64,000 bases of DNA from Puccinia triticina (GCF_026914185.1 NC_070563.1:7709001-7773000), one strand, 5' to 3'; counted from the first letter of the stretch, positions 46,701 through 58,975 are shown. Notes: generated by a model from the letters alone, not told the origin. Numbers and translations are program-made.

Positions 46701-48319
46701 GCCAAGTTGGTAGTCAGTGACCAAAAGATCATCCCATGGTCCATATTTTCGGGCCTAAGATGATCTCGGAAAGGAATCAATGACTGTAGAGCGTTCGGCT
46801 AAGGTAATTAATTGAAATTACTGACGCATGCTCGACATTACTCAGGATGGCCATGGCTCTGATGCCGAAGATTGTGGGTTTGACGTAGATGTTTCCCTCT
46901 GGACTCATCAAGAGACCTAGAGAGAACCTGAACCAGCGGTTGGAAAGAGAGATTTTCTCGGCTTGATTGAGATTCCAGAGGTGGTAATCGCGCGGAGGGC
47001 TTGAGGCGGAGGAATCTCCACTGCGTTGGTTTTCGGCTACGGATTCGAGGTTATGGATATCGGCTAACCTGGCCAGTCCATGTCCGATGATGCCGTAAAG
47101 GATCGAGACAAACTGGGCCAGGTAATGTTTGGTGAGGTGGGGCGGATCGGGAGGGCAGGGCGAGGGGCGGAATTGGAGTCGGTGGGGTGAACTCCAAAAT
47201 GAATCGAGTTGGGTCTTCCAATCGACTGGGTTGACATAATGGCTCCAGAGGTTGAGGGTGCTGAAGAAGTATTCTGCTAAGAAATCGATTTGAGATCTGG
47301 GGGGTAGACATTCTGAGCAGAGTTCTTTGAGGGGTGGGATCGAATATCTTGCTACCAAGTCGAGGGAGAATTGCTGTTCTGGCTGGATGAAGGTGATGGG
47401 GGGGATCTTGGATTGAGAGGCGAGGATGGATTCAAACTGAGTGCGCAGGGGGTGAGGTGGTTGCTTGAGGCCGGTTGGACAGCGTACTCGTTGGCCGATG
47501 GTGATGACACTCAGTTGGGCAGCCAGGTCGTCGGCAGAGAAATCGAGTGGTACGCTGGATGATTTAGATGCAGGTTGATTGTTGTTTGAAGGAAGATTCT
47601 TTTCGAGCGCTTGGATGCGTGCCTCCAGTTTTTTAATATATTCCTCACGCTCGACTTGTTCGGCAACTGAGGTATGGGGCATACTGATTTCAAATTTACA
47701 TATTACATCATTTAGTTTATTTATTTATTTATTTATTTGTTTTTTTGTGGGAATTAGCGAATGGACACGGATGGCGGTGAAGGATCTGGAAATGGGATGG
47801 CTGAGCTTACGAGGGAGGTGCACTAGCCCCGGAGTAATCGCAAGTCAGGTTTCGCTTGTAGCATTCCGAACACGGCCTGCCCTGTGGAGTGAAGGAAGCA
47901 AGGTGTCAGCCTGATAGGAATGATCTCTGCAGGGCTTTGACTCACTCGGTCGCATCTTGTTCGCCGTTTGCTGTTTCGAGCGACACACACATGTCAGTAG
48001 GCGGACTGATTGATGTACGTAAGAGGCGAGGACAAGCCGGTGGGCTGTTTGCCATCTCGCAAGCCAGCGATGCTAGAGAGAGAAGAGAGAGAGAGCGCAG
48101 ACTGACTGACCGGCAGCCCGAACAACTCGCAAGCTGGCGGTTTAGCTTTTTCTTTGGTTTGGTTGGTGCGGTGTTTGCTGCTGATGGTTTGTCTGAGTTG
48201 CTGGTTTCGTTGCTGCTGTTCTCGTGGTTCTGGGGGGAAAGGCCAGGATAAGCAGTAGTGCTGGTGGTGCTGTTGTGCTGGTGAGGTTCGGTTGGGTTTG
48301 TGGTGGTTGATGACGCCAT
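43724..48319 (-). CDS. Zn2Cys6 (GAL4-type) fungal transcription factor
   Basis: The first exons are 48319-48111, 47970-47946, 47881-47811, 47683-46822 and 46783-46581, continuous in frame; later exons run to the stop at 43724. Residues 66-92 form the binuclear zinc cluster (C66, C69, C76, C82, C85, C92) with the basic core KRRTRCDR, which lies on a 25-nt exon. A short coiled coil follows (REEYIKKLEARIQALEKN). The middle (for example GIRAMAILSNVEHA and GMIFWSLTTNLAMSAGLLRE) resembles the fungal-specific regulatory domain. The C-terminus, from about 44795, is a Ser/Pro/Asn/Gln-rich tail with a run of ten glutamines near 43880, typical of an activation region. The protein is expected to be nuclear. 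Target genes are unknown. Splicing between 46581 and about 44915 is only partly resolved, including one intron containing 20 or more T residues in the plus sequence at 46441-46462. Confidence 0.85.
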
Positions 48320-48751
48320 CAGAGGGGTGCTGGAGTATTCCTCGCGTGGTTTCTAAGTAAGTAATAGTTAACAGCCTGGCTCGAATCGTCGAAGTGGTGG
48401 AAAAAAAGGGGGAGAGGGGGAGTGACAGGACAGGGAATGGCTGGAACCAGCGGAGGGTACTCTCCCAGCGCAAGCCCGATGCCCACAGCTGACAACACCG
48501 AAACACGTCCAAGCAGTAAGGTTCAGAGAGACGAGCACATGAGAAGATACATCTGATTTTTCCATTCGCAACCTCAACCAGCTGGGAACCCTCCCCCCGT
48601 GGAGCTTGGGCCGGCCCAAAGTACAGCTGGGAACCGGATTCACAGGCGCTGGGCCTCATCGCCGGCTCCGGCGGTGATCATACAATACAAGAATCAGAAT
48701 CAGAATAAGAAAATACATACAAGAAAAATCAGAACCATAATCCAGATTCAT

Positions 48752-48801
<50 letters not shown>

Positions 48802-49958
48802 ACCGATCGATCGATCCAGCCGGTTGAACTTTAAACCACTTCGATCAACCCATACAAACCTCCACTTATTCATGGCACAGCCAAACCCCCAACGAACTTA
48901 ACACAACTCCATATTCGCTGCGCGGGGAGTCCAAGGGGTGGGCAGCGGGAAAATGCCTGGAGTACACATGAATTTGAAAAGGGATCTCTTGGTCTGAGAG
49001 GTTTTTCAAATCTGGAAGCGAAAAATTAAACAGATGGCTATCTTTTGAACCGTACCAGGTTGAGTGACATGGAAAATATGATGACAAACGCCTTGGTCCT
49101 GCCCTTCTGCTCACCAATTTTGGTCATCCTTCCTCTCGAGAGTGGGCACCATCATCTTTCCGTTTTTATCTGGCCGTGTGGGGCTGCGAAATGCACGCCT
49201 CCCCTGCCCCATGGGCAAAAGACTGGCACTCCTTTTTTTTTTTTTTGAAAGCAGTGGCTTACAGAATAAATTCTTGGTGTACCTTAAACGACAAACTGAG
49301 CCTCAGGAAATACGCTAGACCACGGGAGGACCTTTGATCCCCACTCGATCTGCGTGGGGGAAAAAGTCCCATGGGTGTGGATTCAAGCCTCCTTTTATAG
49401 TCTCGAATTGTCTCCAAATGCGGCATTTCACCGCAAGTGTTGGCAGGCCTCAGCAGCCCGCGCGCACTGCTCCTTTGTCTCTACCTCCTGCCATTGCAAG
49501 TGTCGCCACGCCTCAGCAGCCACCGCGCATTGCGCTTTTGTGTCTGCCTCCTGCTATCTTAAATCCCGTGATTATCTGTCGTTATTAGCTGTTGTCCTTG
49601 GGCATAAACTCCGGATGTGGATAAATTCCTGGACAAATGTCCGGTGTTGCAATGGCAATACCTCATGAGGAACAGATGTCTTTCCTCTCCCGGCGGCATT
49701 GTCGTTCTGCTTGAGTACAATCAAAAAGCTTACCCGTGAGAATCAAGAGCACAAGAGCATTCAGGCATTGTGCTGTTGCGATAATAATTGCCATTTGCGT
49801 CCAATCATACTTGACTTGCGGTCACATCTTAATGCTCCGCTGGAATATCTATGAACGCCGACTACCTTCCCCCACCACTTTATATTGCCTAAGCAGTAGC
49901 AATCCTGCTCTCAAAGATACCTCAGGGTCGTATAATAATTCTTTCCAGTACCTCCACT
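48320..49958. other. Intergenic between regulator and Helitron, simple repeats
   Basis: No gene is supported. It contains an (AGAACC)n microsatellite of about eight or nine units (about 48750-48803), a T-run near 49233, and two degenerate copies of a ~66-bp unit (about 49432-49562, GCCTCAGCAGCC...TGCCTCCTGC). The Helitron 5' end probably lies in this stretch or the next kilobase but was not identified. Confidence 0.45.
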
Positions 49959-50610
49959 ATGCCATTTACCAAATTAACCGTCCGTTCACTCACCTACGTC
50001 GCTGATTGGCCTCGCTTTGGTCGTAATAACCTCTTCAAAATCCCCTGCGCCCTGGGATGGGTAATTCGAAATGGGGAACCACAACCGCATTACAACTTAC
50101 ATTTTGACATCTATACCCCTGCGCCAATGGAGTCAGGGCCCGATGCTGCTTCCTGGTTTGTGTTTGAGGGACCGATGTCAGCGTCATACAAACAGGACAA
50201 CATTCGTGTCATCACTCACGACTCGACTTTCCATCGGTCAATCCCTGCGTCCCTCGCCAATCAGTTGTATGCTCAGTTGCAAGGGGTTCTTGTCTTTCAA
50301 AATGTTGGACATCTCCGAGCCGTTGACCCCGACAACCAAGATGTGAGCCTGTGTCAAATGTCTGTATTGATCTCACATGTGGCTCATGCTTTATCTGTAG
50401 TCATGTTTCTTCCAGATTTCCACGGATGTACCTTCGATTAAACAAGGCCTAGATGCATTGGCCATCGGCGCTTCTTTCTGGATAGCCGCTGACATTGAAT
50501 GTCGAGTTGACAGTGTTATAAACATCAAGGTAACTTAATTTAGTCTTGAGTTGAAAGAGGCCCACACGTTGACTGGTGCGCAGGTCAAACAATTCTTTGC
50601 AACAGATTGA
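49959..50610 (+). CDS. Unrecognised Helitron-associated gene A
   Basis: Exons 49959-50342, 50416-50529 and 50584-50610 join in frame (GTGAGC...TTCCAG and GTAACT...GCGCAG introns) to 174 residues. There is no signal peptide or membrane segment. The sequence is mixed and rich in short hydrophobic stretches (FKIPCALGWVIRNG, SWFVFEGPMSASYKQDNIRV, GLDALAIGASFWIAADIECR), suggesting a compact beta-rich fold. An OB-fold is possible but unproven. An upstream 5' exon is possible, because CTTTCCAG precedes the ATG by 11 bp. Position and strand place it first in a three-gene row with gene B and the Rep-helicase, so it may be a Helitron accessory protein or captured host gene. Confidence 0.55.
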
Positions 50611-51484
50611 TATACTCCGCAGCCTTTGGAATCAGAAAATGTGTCAGCATTAGCATTGTTATATTGGAATAGATTATCACTTGAATCTCAAGCCACTTAT
50701 ACCACGTTGGCATGTCCCCCTCTCCCCAACGGGCATAGATTGAATTAGACCAACATGTATTTTTTACCACTGTACCTTTATCTCAAAGCTTCGCGTGGCA
50801 ATTCAGCCGTGAGCTATTTCTTTTCCCAGCCCCTCCGTGCAGGCACGAATGGCTTGGTTTGCAGCTCCTGCATGCAGAGTTCTCTTCCAGCCACTCCCTT
50901 GGCTCATGTGTTGGGATTGTGCCTGGTGATAGAATATAAAGACCGCGAGCTATACAGGGTTGAAACTGCTCTTTGCATCCCTCCCGTCTCAATCATTGGA
51001 GTCAACGGTTTGTAGGATCTATTCTATTGATAGCAACATCCCTTGCAACATGCAATAATGTTGTTGGTTAGGATTTGAGTAGGCTCTGGAATTACTGGTA
51101 TGATTGTTCATGCATCAGCGTATATTATGTACTGATAGCATGAAAGAGAGCTCATGCTTCAAATATGTTGTCGGAAGAGGCATTGATTCTGCATGTTGCT
51201 GCACAGTCCATCGGTGTATTGCCTGTACTCTCACCGATTTCGAACTGCCATTTATGGTAGAAATGTGATGCCCCTGTCGCGTGGTAGTCTATGTAGCAGT
51301 CAGGGTGATCTATCCATAAGGAATGACGTTGACTGCAGAGGGTGCATGGATGGCACTTAAAGCAATAGGATGTTGACACCAGGAGTCTGTAGTGTTTTGG
51401 AATAGTATCGCCTATAAAACTCCCAATGAGGGCCACCGGGAGTAGTCACCTTTCTTCAAAGATCAAACAATTCGTCTACCTGAC
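50611..51484. other. Gap between the two Helitron-associated genes
   Basis: An 86-codon plus frame (50755-51015) and a 94-codon minus frame (51436-51152) are present without domains or splice support. Nothing is called. Confidence 0.35.
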
Positions 51485-52624
51485 ATGTCCTCTGCTGCTA
51501 CAGTGCCTGGCAACCGGCCCCTATCGTGCCAGTCTCTTTTTGAAGTCGAAAACGAAGTGAGTTCTACTCTTTCCGTTTGAGACTCCCACTGATTCATTTT
51601 TAATAGTCCTCCCCTTTATTTTGAGAAAACCAACAATATGGACCAATTGAAACTATCAGTTACTTCACCTGCGATAAGGAAAATCCGCTTGACTATGAAG
51701 TGTCTTTACGAACCAATACCTCCAAAGATCATGCGTTGGCGAAAGATTGCATCTATAAGATTACGGCGAAAGCCATGTTTCTCAATATCAAATCGAAAGC
51801 ACCTGTCTTGAATTACTTGCCCGAACGGGCAGTTAAGGTCTCAGCAACCGAGCATTTCATTGGTACTACTGTTGACTATGCAAGCTTCTTCGGCGTGGGC
51901 TTAATCCTCTCCTTCAAAAAGGAAACTAAGGACGATAATCCGAGGTACGGCCCATGTTTGATGGCTATTGTCTCTCATAGCGATTGGGATCCGGTGGTAA
52001 GCCAGCCTCAATTCCACATCAATCACCAGGTGCTAACGACATTCCTTTAGGATCGGGTTGTGAAGAGCTTCAAAGTCAAATACCGCGTACCCTCGACCCC
52101 ACGCTTGATCAAGACTCAGAATATGTTCCGCGAGAACAAAGAGTTCTTCTTCGATGGAATATTGGTTGGATGGGAAATGGAAGAAAATATGGCTATACTA
52201 GAGGTGAAGTGTTACGCCACCTCGCTTTTGATTCAGAGTCCTGATAGTGTCCGCAGGTCGTCCACCTTTCGCCTGTAGGTCAAAACGGCGGGGGTTCAGC
52301 TTCGCCAAAGGGTCCTGCATCCATATGCAATAGCCCCGAAAGGAAACGGCAGTTGGAAGTCGATGTCCCTAATAAATCCCGCGGTGCAGGATCACAGGCT
52401 GATGCATCTTGATTTCCTTTTTTAGAGTCAAGTTCAGTTCCAACTCCGGGCCCGCAGAACTTGTTGCATCGACATCAAATGCACAAGTTGTCCCACAAAT
52501 GGCCGTACCTACAGAAGATGTTTTTAGTACTCCTGATAACATTCTACCTGTTGATGACGGATCCGAAGGGGACACTCCCCTGAGCACTATCTTAGGAGGC
52601 AAGAAAAGGTCTAGAAAAAATTAA
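51485..52624 (+). CDS. Unrecognised Helitron-associated gene B
   Basis: The main body uses exons 51626-51996, 52051-52203, 52257-52383 and 52428-52624, joined in frame. A likely first exon is 51485-51556, but its GTGAGT donor gives a phase one base off, so the start is either mis-modelled or frameshifted. The body contains FGVGLILSFKKETKDDNPRY, FKVKYRVPSTPRLIKT and FFFDGILVGWEMEENMAILE, alternating hydrophobic strands that could form a beta-barrel. The C-terminus is Ser/Gly/Pro-rich with PERKRQLE and ends KKRSRKN, likely nuclear-localisation signals. No family is recognised. It lies 395 bp upstream of the Rep-helicase start, on the same strand. Confidence 0.55.
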
Positions 52625-53019
52625 ACAATAGCTTCGCGCATGACTTTCGACGTAGAAGTCCAGTAGTGGTGCATTAAAGGTGTTGAAAGTTGTTAATCAA
52701 ATGACTCCAGACCTATTGTCTGCGGTGTACAATTCGTTACCGTATCGTTGTGACTGTGTTTGTCTAAATGTGATTGTTATTGTGTTTGAGACCAACAAAC
52801 TGAGTATTGTTATTGATGCCAGCTCTATTGAGATCATTCTATCCGGAGAGTCCATGTGTGTTCCTTAATCCGGAATATGAGGTTAGAGTGTTGAGCAAAG
52901 CGGCATCAGCATTACTCTATTGAACTCCACACTCCAACATCATCGCATCGGTCACTTTTCCTACATTTAGAGTACCACTCCTAATAGCAGCTTATTACCC
53001 GCGAAAATACTTATCTATC

Positions 53020-56000
53020 ATGTCGTACATTGGACTGGCTGCCACATCAGAACAAGAGAATAACGAGAAGTCACTTCTAGCAAGATGCATGCCCGATGGT
53101 CCACACACGCTGGGTCCCTGTAATATGTCATGCGCTCACTGCCGTGCACTCCACTGGCCTGAAGAGCGAGCAATGGCTGACATCAAGGCAAAGAATCAAT
53201 TGTTCTCAATGTGCTGCCAAAAGGGGCAGGTCAAGCTTCCGCATGATTTGGCGCCTTCTCCACAGTACCCAGCGCTCTTCAAGGATTTATTGACCGGCAC
53301 CTCATCAGGTCAGTTTTTTGCTGCGCTCGAGGGATCATTGATACGTAGATTCTCATTTTTGCTCTTGGTCAGATGCGAAAAATTTTCAGAAATACATTAG
53401 GACGTACAACAATGCAATATCGTTTACCTCCCTTGGCTTCACACTTGGTGATCAAGCAGCAAAAGTTCCAGGCGCGCCTGTCTTCACGATTCAGGGAGGA
53501 CTATCGCATGAGATTGGACCAATCCTACCTCTGGGTGAATGTGAGCCACACTTTTTGCAGATCTTTGTGGTGGGAGATGGAGGTTTGGAGGAGGCCAAAC
53601 ATCGAAGATCTTGCGCTCTTGGAAGTCATTCAAGCAACACCACACGTGATGCCGTCGACGTCAAGACTATTGTCAAGCTGCAAGATTTTATGTACCGTTA
53701 CAACCCTTATGCAAAACTGTATAAGATGGCTGGCGATATAATAAAAGCAGGCAAACCAATTTTGATGATACTCAAGACCGTCGAGAACGCTAGGAATGAT
53801 CCTAGAAGGTACAATGCCCCAACAGTGCAGGAAGTCGGGATTATTATTGAGGGCGAAGGCATACCAAAGGCTCCGCGACAGATTGTGCTACATCAAATTG
53901 GGGGCAAATTGCAGCGCATCTCAGATCTGCACTCAAGCTATTTCCCTTTGCGCTATCCGATTTTTTTCCCATACGGCGGTCAACAATGGGAGCCGACGTA
54001 CGCAACTCTAGCAAAAGATGGTGCGTGTTGTTTTTGGTGTCACCTCAGTAAAAACTGATAGCGTTCTGTCGCAGGGAAATTCCGAAATGTTAGTCAACTT
54101 GAGTGGATGGCCTACTTACTGTTTTCTAGGGAAGGCAGTTTCTCACCTATACTAGCGGGAAAGACGCTGTTCCAAGAGTTAATTGTTGATATGTATGCGT
54201 GTGTGGAAAGCTCGAGGCTCAACTGGTTCAAGCATAATCAAGATATTCTGAAGGTACAAATGTATTCTGGATTGGTTGAAGCTCTGGGGGTTAACGCAGA
54301 ACCTACAGGCCGCAAGGTTGTACTGCCTTCTACATTTATTGGCGGACCTAGAGCTATGAATCAACTCTATCAAGACGCCATGGCGCTGGTCTCAGAGTTT
54401 GGACCGCCGGATTATTTTATCACAATAACAGCAAACCCCGCATGGCCAGATGTTTCAAAATTTTTGAAACCAGGCGAAGAGCCAGCGAATCACGCCGCGA
54501 TCATAACACTAGTCTTCAAACTCAAGTTGAAACATTTGATGGATCTCTTGATCAAGAAACAAAGATTTGGCAGAATAGTTTCCTACGTATCAACCATTGA
54601 ATTTCAGAAGAGAGGGATGCCTCATATGCACATCATGCTCACGGTGGAAGATGAACATAAACCAGATACACCAGCCAAGATTAATAGGATTGTTAGTGCC
54701 GAAATTCCGGATCCGAAGGAAGAGCCAAATCTATACAGGATAGTATCAAGGTGCATGCTTCATGGTCCATATGAAGGTCGAACATGCGTACGAAAGGGGT
54801 GCTGTCGCTTTTGTTTTCCCAAACCTTTTGCCGAAGAAACTACAATCGTGGAGGGGGCCTATCCTAACTACAGGCGCCGCAACGATGGACGCACAGTGAA
54901 AAAGGGTCCAAATGTCTTTGACAATACATCAGTCGTGCCCTACAATAAATTTTTATCGTTGCGGATGGACTGTCATGTCAATGTGGAGGTGGCTGTAGGT
55001 ATCCAAGCTGTCAAGTATCTCTATAAATACATCTGTAAAGGTAATGATAGGTCATATATGGCACTGGACAATAACGACGAAACAGCTGCCTATGTTGACG
55101 CTCGATACATTGGACCTGCGGAGGGTGAGTTGCGGATATGTAAAATGTATTTTTCAACAGTATTGATAACTATCCTGTTGCGTGGAATTCAGCTGCGTGG
55201 CGTTTATTTCAATTCGAGATGTCAGATCGCCATCCCGCAGTTCAGAGACTAGCTCTGCATGAGGAGGACGCTCAAAATGTGATGTTCAAGTCGACCGAGG
55301 ACGCTCGCAATAGGGTACAATCTGGAAGGGCTTCTCAAACAATGATGACCCAGTTTTTCATCCTCAATTGCGATGGAGTGCAGGGCTTGATGAAGAATGC
55401 AAGAGATTGTTTCTATCATGAAATCCCCAATCACTTTTGGTGGGACCCTACGATAAATGATTGGAAGCCGCGGAAAAAAATGATGGTGAGAATTGGACGA
55501 ATTCACTTTACATCAATACATCAGGGCGAGAGATATTATATACGCCTGTTATTACTCCACAAGAAGGATATTCGGTCGTTTGAGGACCTGCGGACTGTGA
55601 ATGGTTCTGTCTGTGCTTCCTTTCGGGAAGCAGCAGACATGATGGGTCTGTTGGTCAACGACAATCAATACCATGCGGCAATGACTGAAGGCGCGACATT
55701 CAAGACCGGTTATCAACTGCGACTGATGTTTTGTATTATTTTGGTTCATAGTCCACCGGCAGGTCCTATGTCACTATTCAACAGCCACTGGGAGCCCCTT
55801 AGCGACGATTTGAAGTACTTATTGCATAAAGACTACGGGGTGGATGATACAAGCAATGAGGAGATAAAAGCCTTTACTCTACATCAGCTGGATCGAATGT
55901 TGACGTCTATGGGATCCAATTTATCAGCCGTTGGCTTGAGATTGGATTTGAGTCATCGCCAATTCTTATCGCAATTGCAGTTCAGAGGAGTCGACGTTAT

Positions 56001-57465
56001 TACGGTCGTCGACGTAGCGGACCGTTGGATGTTAAATGTCGAATTGCTAAACCCAGCGCAGGCATTTTTCTATTCTTGTGTGACAGATGCGGTCGAAGGC
56101 ACGAACCAGAGCAAGATGTTTTATCTGGATGGTCCTGGCGGTACGGGCAAGACCTTTGTCTTGAACACGCTCATTGATTACTTCACGCTACAAGGATTAC
56201 GACCAGCAGTTGTTGCTGCCACGGGTGTTGCTGCTCTATTGTTAAATGGAGGGCAAACAGCCCATTCCAGCTTCAAGATCCCGCTGAAGTTTAGTGATGT
56301 CACGACATGTACTTTCAGCTCAAACGACATGATAGGCAAGCGTTTGTTGGGAGCCCAAGTGATCGTATGGGACGAAGCCGTGGCGATTCATCGACATGCG
56401 ATTGAAACTGTGGACAGGTCACTGAGAGATCTCAGTGGAAATCAATCCCCGTTTGGAGGTCGTCTGGTAGTTTTTGCTGGCGATTTTCGACAGACTTTGC
56501 CTGTGGTAAAGGATGGCGCGTTCCCCAGATCAGAATTCGCCACGCTCAAGAGTTCCAGTTTGTGGCAATGGGTTTCTGCATACTCGCTGAAGGACAACGT
56601 TCGACTTGGTCTAGGAACCGGCAATGCTTCCGGCGCAAATGTTGATTTCGCAGCTGAACTCTTGCGAATAGGTGAAGGATTGACTCAAGAAAATGATGTT
56701 GCTCGAGTGAGTCTACCAGGTGTGAATCTCGAATCTTGCAGATCAGTATCAACATGTGCAGACAGAGCAATGCGGTGGTGTTTTGATGAAATCAATTCGA
56801 AGCGGAGGATGGATGTTGGCACGTATTCAAATTATCTTTTGGAGCGATGTATCCTGACGCCATTGAACTCAGACTCCAAATCGATAAACAGTAAATTATT
56901 GGGTGCCTTATACGGTGAAGAAGTAGAATCAATCTCACTGGACAAGCCAAATGACGAAGCCATCGACACGCTGCAGCCGGAGGCACTGGCGAAAATTGAT
57001 TTTCCGGGCTTTCCTCTTCACTCATTAAAATTGAAGGCAGGCGCGCCGGTAGTGCTTTTGAGGAATCTTAGCATTGAAGATGGTCTTTGCAATGGCACTC
57101 GACTGGTACTATTACAGGTAACAAAAAATACTTTATGTGGTCGTATACTGACAGGCCCACTTAAAGGTGGGGAGGTATCTATACCCAAAATAACCCTATT
57201 ACACAAGGGTGATTCTTATGTTAAAGTATCATTTTATAGGTATCAATTTCCAGTTGCCTTAGCCTTTGCGATGACAATTAATAAGTGTCAAGGCCAAAGC
57301 ATGAGGCAGGTAGCGTTAGTCTTGCGCAGTCAAGTTTTTGCGCATGGACAATTGTATGTAGGACTTTCGAGGGTGCGTGATGTAAACAATCTTTTAGTTG
57401 TACAAGTAGGCGAAAAAGATGAAACACAAGTGTTAAATGTTGTAAAAAAGGTTGTTTTTAAGTAG
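53020..57465 (+). CDS. Helitron Rep-helicase (RepHel), apparently intact
   Basis: Exons 53020-53308, 53373-54020, 54075-55124 and 55193-57465 join in frame to 1419 residues with no stop. Introns of 64, 54 and 68 nt have GT-AG ends. The N-terminus has a zinc-binding-like CNMSCAHCRALHW (about 32-44). The Helitron-like N domain includes YFITITANPAWPD and the HUH motif HMHIM (H496, H498), and the tyrosine region VKYLYKYICKG. After exon 4 comes the conserved DRHPAVQRL. The PIF1-type helicase has Walker A GPGGTGKT (976-983), Walker B WDEAV (D1056, E1057), VFAGDFRQTLPVV, AMTINKCQGQS and the final GQLYVGLSRVR. Rep nicks and transfers a strand and the helicase unwinds DNA during rolling-circle transposition. 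All key motifs are present, so the element may be autonomous. Confidence 0.92.
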
Positions 57466-57478
57466 TTGTATTTTATAT

Positions 57479-58895
57479 CGGACTTACTTCGCGCACTGGG
57501 GAAACTCTTCGCGCACTGTGGGGGTCGTTGTCTCGACGTCCAGCCCCCAGTGCGCGCTTCTGCCACGGCTCTTTGCGCACTGCATTTTCCGCCAAAAAAA
57601 CGGCTTGCATTTCTTGAGATATTTTTTGATGAATCAATAGAATGGCTTTTTATGATCCCCCTAAAAAATAATCAAGTCATTTAGGGGTCTCCTTGAGCCT
57701 AGAGAAAATTGTCATGAAAAAACCATATTTTAACGCGGCAGGGACCTGTAATATTGCTTCCTGTGCCCCATTAGCCCCAAAAATTTCACAGTATCATGGC
57801 ACATGTGCAAATTCATGACCTGATAATTTTCAGAATTTTTCCCAGAGATATAAGGGGTGTGCGGCAGGCTTAGTAGGAAAATTACTGCTAACTGTATAGC
57901 TTTTTTTTTACACACTCAAACAGTCCCAAAATTTCAGAAATGTTTTCATTGTGGATATTCTCTGCGCAATAAATTTCTTGGCAATAGTGTGTCATGATAA
58001 CATGAGATGGAGTGCGGCAGGCTTAGTTGGAAAATGACTGCTAACTTATCTCATGTTTTAATGACACACTATTGCTAAGAGCTTTATGGCGCGGAGAATA
58101 TGCAAAATTGAAACATTCCTGAAAATTTCAGACTGTTTCAGCGTGTAAAAAAAAATCTACACATGTAGCAGCCATTTTCCTACTAAGCCCTCCGCGCACC
58201 CCTTATATCTCATGTTATCATGACACAATATTGCCAAGAAATTTATGGCGCGGAGAATATCCACAATTAAAACATTTCTGAAATTTTGGGACTGTTTGGG
58301 TGTGTAACAAAAAAGCTATACAGTTAGCAGTAATTTTCCTACTAAGCCTGCTGCGCACCCCTTATATCTCATTTTATAATGACACACTATTGCTAGGAAT
58401 TTCAGGGAATTAATTTGAAGCATATTTCTCTGTGCTCTCAAAATTTTGTGCCTTTGGTGTGTGTAACAAAAAAGTTATACATATACACAAAATAATAAAC
58501 ACAATACCTATTTGGGCTACAGGAAAGCTGGTGAAAATTCTGAAAATTATCAGGTCATGAATTTGCACATGTACCATGATACTGTGAAATTTTTGGGGCT
58601 ACTGGGGCACAGGAAGCAATATTACAGGTCCCTGCCGCGTTAAAATATGGTTTTTTCATGACAATTTTCTCTAGGCTCAAGGAGACCCCTAAATGACTTG
58701 ATTATTTTTTAGGGGGATCATAAAAAGCCATTCTATTGATTCATCAAAAAATATCTCAAGAAATGCAAGCCATTTTTTTGGCAGAAAATGCAGTGCGCGA
58801 AGAGCCGTGGCAGAAGCGCGCACTGGGGGCTGGACGTCGAGACGACGACCCCCACAGTGCGCGAAGAGTTTTCCGCAGTGCGCGAAGTAAGTCCG
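57479..58895. mobile_element. 1.4 kb TIR element inserted in the Helitron 3' region
   Basis: An exact 8-bp duplication TTTTATAT (57471-57478 and 58896-58903) flanks inverted ends starting CGGACTTACTTCGCGCACTG. About 365 bp at each end are near-perfect inverted copies. The centre is built of further inverted and direct copies of a module with TTAGTAGGAAAATTACTGC and GGCGCGGAGAATAT. It is non-coding. It shares its ends with the 3.3 kb element at 3413-6752. Eight-base duplications occur in hAT and P superfamilies, but the CGG terminus is unusual for hAT. Confidence 0.85.
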
Positions 58896-58946
58896 TTTTA
58901 TATAGTAAAATATGTTTGATGATTGTGTTTATCTATATTGTGGATT

Positions 58947-58974
58947 GGGCGGCGTAGCCGCCCCTGTACTCTAG
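58947..58974 (+). repeat. Helitron 3' terminus (hairpin and CTAG)
   Basis: A perfect hairpin GGGCGGC-GTA-GCCGCCC (58947-58963) is followed by seven bases and CTAG (58971-58974), then T. This is the expected Helitron 3' end, about 1.5 kb past the RepHel stop, or about 85 bp past it once the inserted TIR element is discounted. Confidence 0.75.
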
Positions 58975-58975
58975 T

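Noticed and set aside
46799..46821. A 23-nt intron in the transcription factor gene
   Set aside because: A 38-nt intron using the same donor and the next AG (46784) also keeps frame and is far more ordinary, so no micro-intron is claimed.
49334..49668. Plus-strand frames of 84 and 104 codons near 49.4 kb as an extra Helitron gene
   Set aside because: They run through a two-copy tandem repeat and have no start context or continuation.
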